From Mimachlamys varia (lineage: Eukaryota > Mollusca > Bivalvia > Pectinida > Pectinidae): a stretch of 64,000 nt of DNA. The stretch is taken from the NCBI GenBank assembly GCA_947623455.1, contig OX392529.1, forward strand, positions 7,750,001 to 7,814,000. The letters run 5' to 3'. Position numbers and translations under genes: made by a program. The notes below the pieces were generated by a model. It did not search any database, was not told the origin of the DNA, and worked only from the letters and a program-made list of their open reading frames with translations. This document shows, piece after piece, positions 24,001 to 34,490 of the stretch (positions are counted from its first letter, which is position 1; every line of letters begins with the position of its first letter).

Positions 24001-27000
24001 AGTATGTGTACACGAGGACGTACATTATGTGTATACGAAGACGTACAGTATGTGTATACGAGGACGTACATTATGTGTATACCAGGATGTACATTATGTG
24101 TACACGAGGATGTACATTATGTGTAGACGAGGACGTACATTATGTGTATACCAGGACGTACATTATATGTATACGAGGACGTGTATTATGTGTATACGAG
24201 GACGTACAGTATGTGTATACGAGGACGTACAGTATGTGTATTAGAGGACGTACATTATGTGTATACGAGGACGTACATTATATGTATACGAGGACGTACA
24301 GTATGTGCATACGAGGATGTACATTATGTGTATACGAGGACGTACAGTATGTGTATACGAGGACGTACAGTATGTGTACACGAGGACGTACAGTATGTGT
24401 ATACGAGGACGTACAGTATGTGTATACGAGGACGTACAGTATGTGTATACGAGGACGTACATTATGTGTATACGAGGACGTACAGTATGTGTATACGAGG
24501 ACGTAAATTATGTGTTTACGAGGACGTACATTATGTGTATACGAGGACGTACATTATGTGTACACGAGGACGTACAGTATGTGTACACGAGGACGTACAT
24601 TATGTGTATACGAAGACGTACAGTATGTGTATACGAGGACGTACATTATGTGTATACCAGGATGTACATTATGTGTACACGAGGATGTACATTATGTGTA
24701 TACCAGGACGTACATTATATGTATACGAGGACGTGTATTATGTGTATACGAGGACGTACAGTATGTGTATTAGAGGACGTACATTATGTGTATACGAGGA
24801 CGTACATTATATGTATACGAGGACGTACAGTATGTGTATACGAGGATGTACATTATGTGTATACGAGGACGTACAGTATGTGTATACGAGGACGTACAGT
24901 ATGTGTATGCAAGGACGTACAGTATGTGTATACGAGGACGTACATTATGTGTGTACGAGGATGTACATTATATGTATACGAGGACGTACAATATGTGTAT
25001 ACGAGGACGTACAGTATGTGTATACGAGGACGTACAGTATGTGTACACGAGGACGTACAGTATGTGTATACGAGGACGTACAGTATGTGTATACGAGGAC
25101 GTACAGTATGTGTATACGAGGACGTACATTATGTGTATACGAGGACGTACAGTATGTGTATACGAGGACGTAAATTATGTGTTTACGAGGACGTACATTA
25201 TGTGTATACGAGGACGTACATTATGTGTACACGAGGACGTACAGTATGTGTACACGAGGACGTACATTTTATGTATACGAGGGCGTACATTATATGTATA
25301 CGAGGACGTGTATTAAGTGTATACGAGGACGTACAGTATGTGTACGCGAGGACGTACAGTATGTGTATAAGAGGACGTACATTATGTGTATACGAGGACG
25401 TACAGTATGTGTAGACGAGGACGTACAGTATGTGTATGCAAGGACGTACAGTATGTGTATACGAGGACGTACAGTATGTGTATACGAGGACGTACAGTAT
25501 GTGTATACGAGGACGTACAGTATGTGTATACGAGGACGTAAATTATGTGTATACGAGGACGTACAGTATGTGTATACGAGGACGTACAGTATGTGTACAC
25601 GAGGACGTACAGTATGTGTATACGAGGACGTACATTATGTGTATACGAGGACGTACAGTATGTGTATACGAGGACGTACATTATGTGTATACGAGGACGT
25701 ACAGTATGTGTATACGAGGACGTACAGTATGTGTATAAGATGACGTACAGTATGTGTATACGAGGACGTACATTATGTGTACACGAGGACGTACAGTATG
25801 TATACACGAGGACGTGTATTACGAGGGTTGTTCCATAAATAATGTTATCTGTGCTTTATTTCGCGGAAATCGTGCAATTTATGCACAAAACCACCTCGTG
25901 TCGATTGAGTGATCCCTGGCTCGTGACACAGGTAAATATCTCGTCCAAACGTTCACTGGCCTCGGTACAGTGTACATTGTTTCATAGCCTATTCGTTAGA
26001 CTAGACACAAAATCACAAGGAAAACGAGGTGAAAATGTTCTTGAAATGAGGGCCTATATAAAAGGTAGGTCATTACTCGGCATAAAAGCTGTAGATATTC
26101 ACCGCGAGGTGTGTGACATTTATGGGGAGGGCCAAATGTCTCACAGGACTGTTTGTAGGTGGGTAGGTAAATTTGGTGCTTTGCAGCAGCAACTGAAAGA
26201 TGCTGCTCACCCAGGTCGTCCTGCAACAACTACGACCAAAGGTTACATAGAAAAAAATCCGAAATATCCTCCAAACTGATGCTCGATTCACCGTGAGACA
26301 ATTGGCTCGAATGACAAACTTGTCGTTAGCAAGAGTTCATGTAATTTTGAAGAAACACCTAAAAGTTAGAAAGATAAATGTAAGATGGATACCCCATTTG
26401 TTAACGGATGAGCAAAAGAAGACGCGTGTAACAATGGCAAAAAAACTTCTCAAAATGTACCCAAAATATAGTAAAAAGGCTTTTGATAATATAGTCACTG
26501 GTTATGAGACCTGGGTGTATTATTTTGAACCAAAGCGGAAGGTTGCCAACCGAATATGGGCCACTAAAAATGCCAGACGCCCAAGTATTGCCAAACGAAT
26601 ACGAAAGGTAAAGAAGGTTTTGTATGCTATTGTTTTCACTTATAAGGGTCCAGCTATTCAAATCCCGGTGCCAAAAGGCAGAACGGTCACAGGCAAGTTC
26701 TATAAAAACGTTGTTCTGAGAAAGTTGAAGAACTACTACAAAAGTCGCCGCCCCAAAACAGGACTTAAGTATGTCCGACTTTTGCATGATAATGCACCCG
26801 CTCACAAGACACGTATTGTGACTGAGCTTTTGGAGTCAGAGAAGGTTACCGTCCTTCCGCACCCTCCGTATTCGCCAGACTTGGCACCCTGCGACTATTT
26901 TCTCTTTCCAAAACTTAAATATCATCTATCTGGAAGGAGATGCAATTCGAGAAATGCCCTTGGATCTGCTGTTTATCAGTGTCTGATGGGTGTACCCATT

Positions 27001-29716
27001 GAAGAGTATGAAAAATGCTTCCAAAAATGGATTGACCGGCTAAAAAGGTGTGTTCTGGCTGGCGGAGAGTATTTTGAAGGGCAGAGCAAATTAAAATGAA
27101 CAAAGCACTTCCGCTATATGAGCACCGATGCAAGTGACATTATTTTTGGAACACCCCTCGTATGTGTACACGAGGACGTGCAGGGAATTCCTGCTGCTGA
27201 TTTGAATATTTGTTACTATCATTAATATTATTTTATAGAATAGCTTTGACCAAAACGGGCAGCTTACAATGTACTACATGTACTTAACTGTACAATCGTG
27301 AATTTTCCTTTTCTTGAGTAAATTGTCTGCATCTCCATCCTATAGTGTCACATGTCGCAGTTGATTCGCTATTCTATGGCTTGTTCTAAATATTGAGATT
27401 TTCGTGATAGATGTCCGCTGCTGACGAACAAACTAACGGCGCATGGATTCGAGAGAAGACTATGTGGGATTCTTATGATCGCAATCTCATTGAGAAATAT
27501 TATATATCCTTGCATGATTGGAAGACGGACCTTTTTGAATATGCTTCTTATTATGCTTGTTGTGATAGAGATTCATGCCTTAATTCTCATTTGAGTCCAT
27601 GGCATTAACTTCGATTTGACCTAGATTCACATGGCTGTTGTCGTCATGAGGCAGAAGACACTTACTCTTCCGGAACGCCTGGTCTTATTCTCGTGTGCTT
27701 TTACAGGGGTCTCCATGTAAATCTTTCCTTTGTTCATATTTTGCCTCTGGTTTAATTGACTCCGATTTCGGATTATTGTTTTGTTGACGATTTGATAGTG
27801 TCTTTTGTTTTTAATGATTAAACAGAATTGTAGATATACACATGTACGTGAGGGGGTTGCGTTAGCACTTACTTCAAAATAACTAATTAGTTACATCTTA
27901 AGGTCTCTAACTACGAATTTGTATCAGTGTTGGGGAAATGATATGTATAACCGTATTTGTGAATTGTATATATTTTCTAACCTACAAGCACTTTAAGTCC
28001 CATCCCCCATGCCCTTTTTTGCATTTTGCAGTGAGATAAATACAACAACAAAAATACAAAAGAAAAACAATATGAAGCTTTAAGAAATATGTTTAATATA
28101 AATGCAATTGTCTATTCAGATTCCAGTTTATTGCGGATGTGCGTTTTCCGTTCTTGGTCAATCTGTGATACAAAACTCTTATCATGGTGTCGATGGCCTC
28201 GGGGACTGTCAATCAGTAGAGGAACCGGATGTCAGTATTCTACAGAAAGAAGCAGCGACGGACGCAATTATCCGGCTAACGAAGGAACGCCCTGGTAAAT
28301 TTAGATGTTATATTCATACACGCTGATTTTTGAGAATGATATACGTTTTCGAATATTTAGGCTCACCTAGCCTGTGAATCGTCTTTATCTGAAAACTTAT
28401 GTAATCGATCGGACTAATGTGTATGGTGAAGAGAGATAACTGGCTAGTCTAGGTTTTTATACGGTTTGGATCCACCTGAATATAAATTAATCATCAGTAT
28501 TACTGGGACTCCCAGGGTTTTTCGGATTCCAGAAGACATATCCATAATTGTTTTACATTTCCAACTCCGAAATATTGCCGACGATTATTCGCAACATTGA
28601 ATAACTCATGTTTCAGGGGAGATAACCCTGATGTGTATAGGTCCACTGACCAACCTTGCCACAGCCCTGAAGGTGGATCCACATTTTAGCGGTCGTCTCA
28701 GAGAGTGCTTTATAATGGGCGGCAACTATTATGGTAAACTACGGTTTTTGTTTGATGTTTTTTTCAGTCCAAAATACTGTAAATAGCATAACATGAAATG
28801 TTGCTGAAAACGCATTGTATTCATATCACCGCACGAGTCGTTAGCTCCTTCTATCGATTGATGACGTCATTTGTGAACGCTTTGAGGATACCCAAAGCTT
28901 TGAAATAAAAAAAAAAAAGAATTTTGGATTGACAGGTAAAGGTAACACAACAGTGAGTGCAGAGTTCAACTTCCACGCTGACCCGGAAGCTGCTTACATA
29001 TCACTGGAGCAGCTTCGATGTCCAACGACGCTGGTTGGCTGGGAAGTTTGTGAGGAAAACGGACTCACTTGGGTAAGTCAGTCATCGTCTCTGTTGAATA
29101 GGGAACATGCTATTTGTTGAATTATACTAATCTAGTAAGTGTACATTGAATGAATAGATTACATAAGTACAAGTTTATTTGTATGTGTAAGATTCATGTC
29201 AACTCGGAGTCCCATAGTACTTTTGTAAAATTTAGGAGACAAATGTTGACGAGAGCGAGACCTTTGAATATGATATTTTTATGCCACAGAATAGATATTG
29301 AATTTATGAACTGCACAATATAATCAATATTCAGGGCATATTTTATCTAGACAAGTGTAATTCTCGTTCTATTATTACAGGAACAGTATCATCAATTACG
29401 GAGTTTCGCAAACAAACGAAACCTATTCCAGAAGGCTATCGAAGAGAAACCAGTCGCGTTTTCCATCAAACAAGGTTGGAACTATATACTAGCTGACGAG
29501 GTTTTGGCAGCTTGTATGCTGAGTCCGTCAGAGGTTGTCATGGAGACCAAACACGTGTACGCAACTGTCGAACTAGGCGGGAAATTTACGTATGGACAAA
29601 TGGTGGTCGACTGGAATAAAGTACTGAAGAAAGAACCAAATTTAACCATCGTCACCAAACATAATAAAGACGCATTCTTCACCATTCTCCTAAACACTGC
29701 GAAGAATGGCATTTAG
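20854..29716 (+). CDS. Nucleoside hydrolase A (inosine/uridine-preferring family), five exons
   Basis: Exons: 20854-21042, 28120-28294, 28617-28733, 28936-29072 and 29381-29716 (954 nt, 317 aa plus TAG). All introns are GT-AG and the phases agree. Members of this family hydrolyse the N-glycosidic bond of ribonucleosides in purine/pyrimidine salvage. The N-terminal DTDGGVDDAQA is the family's calcium/ribose-binding aspartate cluster. NFHADPEAA in exon 4 is the second conserved motif. ADEVLAACML in exon 5 sits where many members have an HDPLA-type motif, so the usual catalytic His is not seen. The length is normal for the family and there are no stops. Intron 1 (7.1 kb) is swollen by a 23-bp minisatellite, a mariner and a Penelope-like fragment. 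A polyadenylation signal AATAAA lies at 29855-29860. The paralogue at 38392 is about 92% identical in protein. Exact substrate unknown. Confidence 0.88.
21150..25819. repeat. 23-bp minisatellite in intron 1 of nucleoside hydrolase A
   Basis: About 200 units of GTGTATACGAGGACGTACAT+TAT, with frequent alternatives TACAC/TATAC, GATG/GACG and CATTAT/CAGTAT. A last unit lies beyond the mariner (27161-27183). Since 23 is not a multiple of three and the unit has few stops, all three forward frames and some reverse frames stay open for hundreds of codons. Those ORFs are artefacts of the repeat. Rare variants recur at multiples of 23 bp (575 and 667; 713 and 529), showing higher-order duplication of 0.5-0.7-kb blocks in the right half. 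Confidence 0.97.
25822..27160 (+). mobile_element. mariner transposon, 1,339 bp, with TIRs and TA duplication
   Basis: The left end CGAGGGTTGTTCCATAAATA and the complement of the right end CGAGGGGTGTTCCAAAAATA form inverted repeats of about 27 bp with a few mismatches. A TA dinucleotide flanks both ends (25820-25821 and 27161-27162). The size is typical of mariner. It lies inside the 23-bp minisatellite; removing the element and one TA restores a normal repeat unit. It carries a transposase with two inactivating changes. Confidence 0.93.
26046..27099 (+). pseudogene. mariner transposase, DD34D type, frameshifted and with first catalytic Asp lost
   Basis: The probable start is the ATG at 26046 (MRAYIKGR); the frame extends further upstream without family features. 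The N-terminal part holds the helix-turn-helix DNA-binding region (EGQMSHRTVCRWVGKFG). A run of seven A at 26251-26257 marks a one-base frameshift; coding resumes in another frame through LLTDEQKK to the stop at 27097-27099. The catalytic triad should be D-D-34-D. The first site, normally TGDETW, reads TGYETW (TAT at 26503-26505). The second (HDNAPAH, 26788) and third (CDYFLFP, 26893) Asp are present with 34 residues between them. About 350 codons in total, the normal mariner length. It would have cut and pasted the element in the nucleus; this copy should be inactive. Confidence 0.9.
27230..27820 (+). pseudogene. 3' part of a Penelope-like reverse transcriptase element in intron 1 of nucleoside hydrolase A
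   Basis: With frame breaks the strand reads HMSQLIRYSMACSKY, DFRDRCPLLTNKLTAHGFE and RNIIYPCMIGR. These match the C-terminal part of the longer relic at 49040-50870 (MSQLICYSRACSEYRDFRD; LLTNKLAAQGFERY). The 3' tail shares CATATTTTGCCTCTGG and ATTGTTTTGTTGACGA with the copy at 38975-39690. It is dead and lacks the catalytic region. I saw no GIY-YIG endonuclease part. Confidence 0.6.
28120..28294 (+). CDS. Nucleoside hydrolase A, exon 2
   Basis: Encodes IPVYCGCAFSVLGQ through ATDAIIRLTKERPG (residues 64-121). It contains the YHGVDGLGD loop that corresponds to the family's conserved 'HG-DGLGD' segment near the active site. Acceptor TATTCAG and donor GGTAAAT; ends in phase 1. Confidence 0.85.
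28617..28733 (+). CDS. Nucleoside hydrolase A, exon 3
   Basis: Encodes GEITLMCIGPLTNLATAL and then FIMGGNYYG. The 'GPLTN-A' and 'MGG' segments are hallmarks of the nucleoside hydrolase fold. Acceptor TTTCAG, donor GTAAAC, phases 1 and 1. Confidence 0.87.
28936..29072 (+). CDS. Nucleoside hydrolase A, exon 4
   Basis: Encodes GKGNTTVSAEFNFHADPEAA and onward to NGLTW. N-F-H-A-D-P-E-A is the conserved ribose-binding motif. All 137 nt are identical to exon 4 of the paralogue. Donor GTAAGT. Confidence 0.88.
29381..29716 (+). CDS. Nucleoside hydrolase A, exon 5 (terminal)
   Basis: Encodes the C-terminal 111 residues and a TAG stop. Contains ADEVLAACML, then the VYATVELGGKF-GQMVVDW segment usual near the C-terminus of animal members. 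Confidence 0.88.
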   Translation, partial: EQYHQLRSFANKRNLFQKAIEEKPVAFSIKQGWNYILADEVLAACMLSPSEVVMETKHVYATVELGGKFTYGQMVVDWNKVLKKEPNLTIVTKHNKDAFFTILLNTAKNGI

Positions 29717-31035
29717 TAGCTTCTAACAATCAGTATGGTACACTGGATCTAACAAGTTTCTGCAAAACTAATGGGATGCATATCTTGCTAATATCATATT
29801 GCAATTGAATTATAACCAGCAACTTATGTTTGGTCGCACTGATAAAGACCCAGAAATAAAGTCGTCATAACGTTTACGCAATAAATATGCTAAAGTCAAA
29901 AAGAAATCAAATTGTTTTTGTCATTTCTATGATCAGTTTTCATACGTTATTTTAGCACACCCTCGTGGTATTCGGTGTGGTTTAGATTCCACATAAACTG
30001 TTAGGGTAAACAGTCGGCTGACCCGGAACACATTTGGTTACACAATCAGCCTGTTACTATAACATTATCCGGTATATATACTGTAAGTGACGTTTTCGTC
30101 GTGGAACCGGGACAAAATTTTGTCACACAATTTATTGTTGTATGTTTTGAATGGTGGATACCTACATTTGTATACTGGAACAGGAAAAAATGTCTACCAA
30201 AATCTACCTTTGGGAAATCATTTTTTCGCGCTTTTTTTTTTTTTTTTAGTTCATTAAATAGTTCATGTTCAATACAAGCAAGTAAACTAAATCGATAGAA
30301 ATTATTGCATCAAGAAATAATGTACAGGCAAATGTCATTTAAAAACTTCTGAATGTTGAACATAGGAGTTTGTTTTTGCATTTTTCTGACAATAGAAAAT
30401 AAAAATTATCATAAATATCATTTCTAGTAATGAATAAATGCATTAAAATATTACTTATGTATTTAACTTTCTTTTATGAGACATTTTACTTTCATACAGT
30501 AATTGTTTTAAATCTTGAAACACGGCTATTGGGCCAGTTTGATTGATTTCCCAATTCACCCAACATGCATTTTACTAATGTAAAAAGCAAAATGTTAAAA
30601 TCTTTTCACATGCTCCTATGTAAGTTCAATGGTTATATTAAATACTGATTTTGATAAAGTCAATTTGCTGATACGTTGATAATAAAATCTTCAAAACACT
30701 ATTACATATTATTTGGACAGAAAGGCAAAAAATAACTTAAGTTCATCATTCGAAACAACAAAAATATGCATGACGTTTTTGTATTGTACCGATTACTTAA
30801 TAATTTGACTTGGCTAAAGACACACTTCTTGACCGCTAATGCGAATAAAGTTAAATAATATGTTTTGGGTTGAGTAAAAGATTTTTTTCTTTTTCTCCAT
30901 TATGGTCATTATTGAAAATACATTTTTTAAATTAAATTATTTTGTTGAATGGAATGTTCAAATTCAGATTAAGGATGTACAATCTGAGAAGTCAAATTTT
31001 TCCAGCATTAAACTTTTTTCTTATATTTATTTATT
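29717..31035. other. 3' flank of nucleoside hydrolase A; otherwise AT-rich with no gene seen
   Basis: The first about 350 bases, including the AATAAA at 29855 and GTATATATACTGTAAGTG-CG near 30070, are alignable with the 3' flank of the paralogue (about 44505-44840). From about 30100 to 31030 I see only AT-rich sequence with homopolymer tracts. Confidence 0.5.
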
Positions 31036-32496
31036 TTTAGCCCACCATCATCAGATGGTGGGCTATTCAAATCGCCCTGCGTCCGTGGTCCGTCGTCCGT
31101 CCGTCCGTCAGTCCGTCCGTTAGTCCGTCCGTAAACAATTCTTGTTATCGCTATTTCTCATAAAGTACCGAAGGAATCTTTCTCAAATTTCATGTGTTGG
31201 TTCACCTTGGTCCCTAGTTGTGCATATTCCATTTTGGGACCGATCTGAATTCAAGATGGCCGACAGGCAGCCATCTTGGATTTTGACATTTGAACTTTGT
31301 TATCCCTATTTCTGAGAATGTACTGAATGGATCTTTCTCAAATTTCATGTGTAGGTTCCCCTTGGTGCCTAGTTATGCATATTGCATTTTGGGACCGATC
31401 TGAATTCAAGATGGCCGACAGGCAGCCATCTTGGATTTTGACATTTGAACTTTGTTATCCCTATTTCTGAGAATGTACTGAATGGATCTTTCTCAAATTT
31501 CATGTGTAGGTTCCCCTTGGTGCCTAGTTATGCATATTGCATTTTTGGACCAATCCGAAAACAACATGGCCGACAGGCAGCCATCTTGGATTTTGACAGT
31601 TGAACTTTGTTATCGCTATTTCTGAGAATGTATGGAATGGATCTTTCTCAAATTTCATGTGTAGGTTCCCCTTGGTGTGTAGTTATGCATATTGCATTTT
31701 TGGACCAATCCAAAAACAACATGGCCGACAGGCAGCCATCTTGGATTTTGACAGTTGAAGTTTGTTATCGCTATTTCTGAGAATGTACTGAATGGATCTT
31801 TCTCAAATTTCATGTGTAGGTTCCCCTTGGTGTGTGGTTATGCATATTGCATTTTGGGACCAATCCAAAAACAACATGGCCGACAGGCAGCCATCTCGGA
31901 TTTTGACAATTGAAGTTCGTTATGGCTATTTCTCAGAAATTACTGAAGGTATCTTTCTCAAATTTCATGTGTTGGTTCACTTTGGTCCCTAGTTGTGTAT
32001 ATTCCATTTTGGGACAGATCAGAAAACAATATGGCCGACAGGCAGCCATCTTGGATTTTGACAATTGAAGTTTGTTATCGCTATTTCTAAGAAAGTACTG
32101 AAGGTATCTTTCTCAAATTTCATTTGTTGGTTCACCTTGGTCCCTAGTTGTGCATATTCCATTTTTGGACAGATCGGAAAACAACATGGCCGACAGGCAG
32201 CCATCTTGGATTTTGACAATTGAAGTTTGTTATCCCTATTTCTGAGAATATACTGAAGCGAACTTTCACAAATTTCATATGTAGGTTCCTCCTGGTGCCT
32301 AGCTATGCTAAGAATAAGGAAACGACAATGTAATTCACAAAAAAAAACAAAAAAATGCATCTGTGTCCCACCAGAGTCTCTGCTCACACTTAATCAACAC
32401 CTAAGAGACAATCGAAAGAAGAGAAAAGAACCATCTTTCAAAAAACAAACTTAGATCATTTGATGGTGGGCGCCAAGATCCCTCTGGGATCTCTTG
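31036..32496. mobile_element. HINE/Helentron-like non-autonomous element with 155-bp satellite core, element 1
   Basis: The left end holds the subterminal repeat GCCCACCATCA (31040-31050), itself part of a small palindrome, then a CGTCCGTC-rich stretch (31080-31130). Eight units of exactly 155 bp follow (landmark TCTCAAATTTCAT at 31181, 31336, 31491, 31646, 31801, 31956 and 32111; diverged at 32266). The right end has the inverted subterminal repeat TGATGGTGGGC (32461-32471), a hairpin AGATCCCTCTGGGATCT (32476-32492) and CTTGTTTT. This order of subterminal inverted repeats, tandem core and 3' hairpin is that of Helentron-associated elements (DINE/HINE type). No ORF. A sibling with unrelated core sequence lies at 45282-48575. 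Confidence 0.6.
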
Positions 32497-32594
32497 TTTT
32501 ATTTGATTTAATTCAACAGACCCGAGGGTCCAATTACTGAATTGATAATGTACAGAGGATCATAATAGACCATGAATACATTTATGATAGAAAC

Positions 32595-33560
32595 AAAGAT
32601 CTAAATATTGGCGTCTGCTTTCCAGAGAAGGCAACTTAAAATGTTTACAGACATCGGATAAGAATGACTATTAAAATCAAACTTTGCCTTGAAACACAAG
32701 AATTTAAAAACAATTTTCTGGACAGGTTCAACTTGGTTTATAAATGTAGATTGATACGGTGACCAAATCTCGCTACAATACTCCAGCTGACTTCTAACCA
32801 GACTGATATACAAGGACCTAATTACAGATACATTTGTGAAAGACGCACAGGAACATTTTAAAAGACCAAGCATTTTCATACTCTTTGACACAACTTTTTT
32901 AATATGGTGAGAAAAATTAAGGTTTTCAGATAACCAAACTTCCTTGACACATGCGACTTTGACTAAAATCTCGCCACCCATATACATGTAATACGAAAAC
33001 TGAATAGGTTTGTGTTTCATGGAGAAGTTAATTGTACAACTTTGTTTTTACATTGACCTGCATACGCCATTTCTTACACCACTCAAAAACGCTGTTATAT
33101 CATGTTGTAGCTGTTCACAATCTAACAGAGATGTTACAGTTTTACAAAATTTGCATAAAACTAGAAGAATATTTTAAACTGCAGGCAAGTTATTAATAAA
33201 AATTAGAAATAGCTTGGGCCCAAGTATGGCTCCCTGGGGTACACCGAAAGTAACTTCATACCAGCCGGATGGCGTCCCATTAACAGTTACTCTTTGCTGC
33301 CTGTTACTAAGGTAACTGGTGAACCAGTTTAAAACGTTACCTCTTAGACCATGGGCAGGAAGTTTGAAAAATAACAATAACTGATGACTCGCTTTGTCAA
33401 ATTGCCTTCGAAAAAAATCAGTATTTACAGCATGAACATCGTTCTTTTTGTCAAAATCTTCAGACACATAATCGGTAAAACACGTGAGATTTGTTACAGT
33501 AGATTTTTCGGCATGAATCCATGTTGTTCCTTACAAATATGAGGATGTATAAAATAATAT
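32595..33560 (-). pseudogene. LINE reverse-transcriptase relic with internal deletion
   Basis: On the minus strand: QHGFMP, then DFFRRQFDKASHQLLL (motif A, normally DFSKAFDxV), GLRGNVLNWFTSYLSNRQQR and VTFGVPQGAILGPKLFLIFI (motif B). The sequence then skips the catalytic YADD/FADD region and resumes with MAYAGQCK-like sequence, LNFSHHIKKVVSK and SLVRSQLEYCSEIWSPY, the C-terminal thumb region. The missing catalytic motif and several stops make it dead. Jockey/CR1-type by general pattern; the clade is not certain. Confidence 0.75.
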
Positions 33561-34369
33561 CTACATTTTTGGAAAAGGGACTTCATAGCATGGCAGACAA
33601 TACAAAGATAATGATATGTCAGTGTGCTTGTTTTTGTGCTATTATCGGTCAAAGATACCAAAATGACATAATAAGGGATTTTAAGTGAATTTTGTAGTTT
33701 TGATCAAGTGCAGGTCATCTTCATACAATGCATGGACGTTTGCAAAAAGGACAAGAATAGTATTTCTTTTAAGTTATGTATGTAAAATTTGTTTAACCTA
33801 ATATTTTAACTCTTTCTAAAACCATCATAAAAATAGGGGTTAGCGTGCTTCATTTTAGTCCCTTTACTACATGTGTATTTGTGTTATTTTTCACAATTTC
33901 GGGTTCAAATATAAGAAAGTGCTCCAGTTACACTAAATATATGACAAAATACCAAAATTATACTATTATCCACTTTGTTGAATTTTATTTCTATTATATT
34001 GAACATTATAAAGTTTAACGATGATGAAATGTGAAAGATTTAAATCTTATAATGTGCGAATCAGCTGATGTCAAATACAGGGGCTTGTGAACGGTACAAA
34101 AAGTAATAAACTTTGTAACCGACCCAAAACCTGCATTTATCTACTATACTTGTCTGAATTGATGTTAAAATGAAAGCCAGAAATGTTTTATACACTTAAA
34201 AAGGTCGATTTAGTTGATTATATATGCTTTATCTGCACTGCAACCTCGATATCCACGCTTTGAGCGTAAACGCATGATATCGAAGATATCTGCACTTCCG
34301 CTATCATTGGATGAAGGTCTTCGTCTAAATATTGGCATCCAATGACAGCGAAAGACCAGCGCATACAGT
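33561..34369. other. No gene seen
   Basis: AT-rich unique sequence without exon-like frames. A short ATATCGAAGATAT palindrome lies near 34280. Confidence 0.35.
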
Positions 34370-34490
34370 GACGATTTTTGATGCAAGAAATGCAGGTAGG
34401 ATCGATTTTTTTACCTGGAAAGCTTTCCGCCCCTTAGCCTTTATGACAATTGAGGGGCCATTTTCATTTCATCGAGAATTGATCTACCCC
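34370..34490 (+). repeat. Dispersed repeat, second copy
   Basis: TTTTTGATGCAAGAAATGCA, GGAAAGCTTTCC and TTTATGACAATTGAGGGG-CCATTTTCAT match the last about 105 bases of the window (63895-64000). The first part also matches 14070-14130. Confidence 0.55.

Noticed and set aside
21131..25838. Many overlapping ORFs of 60-385 codons (MCIRGRT.., MYTRTYS..)
   Set aside because: They are translations of a 23-bp tandem repeat with few stops; all frames are equally open and there is no domain or splice context.
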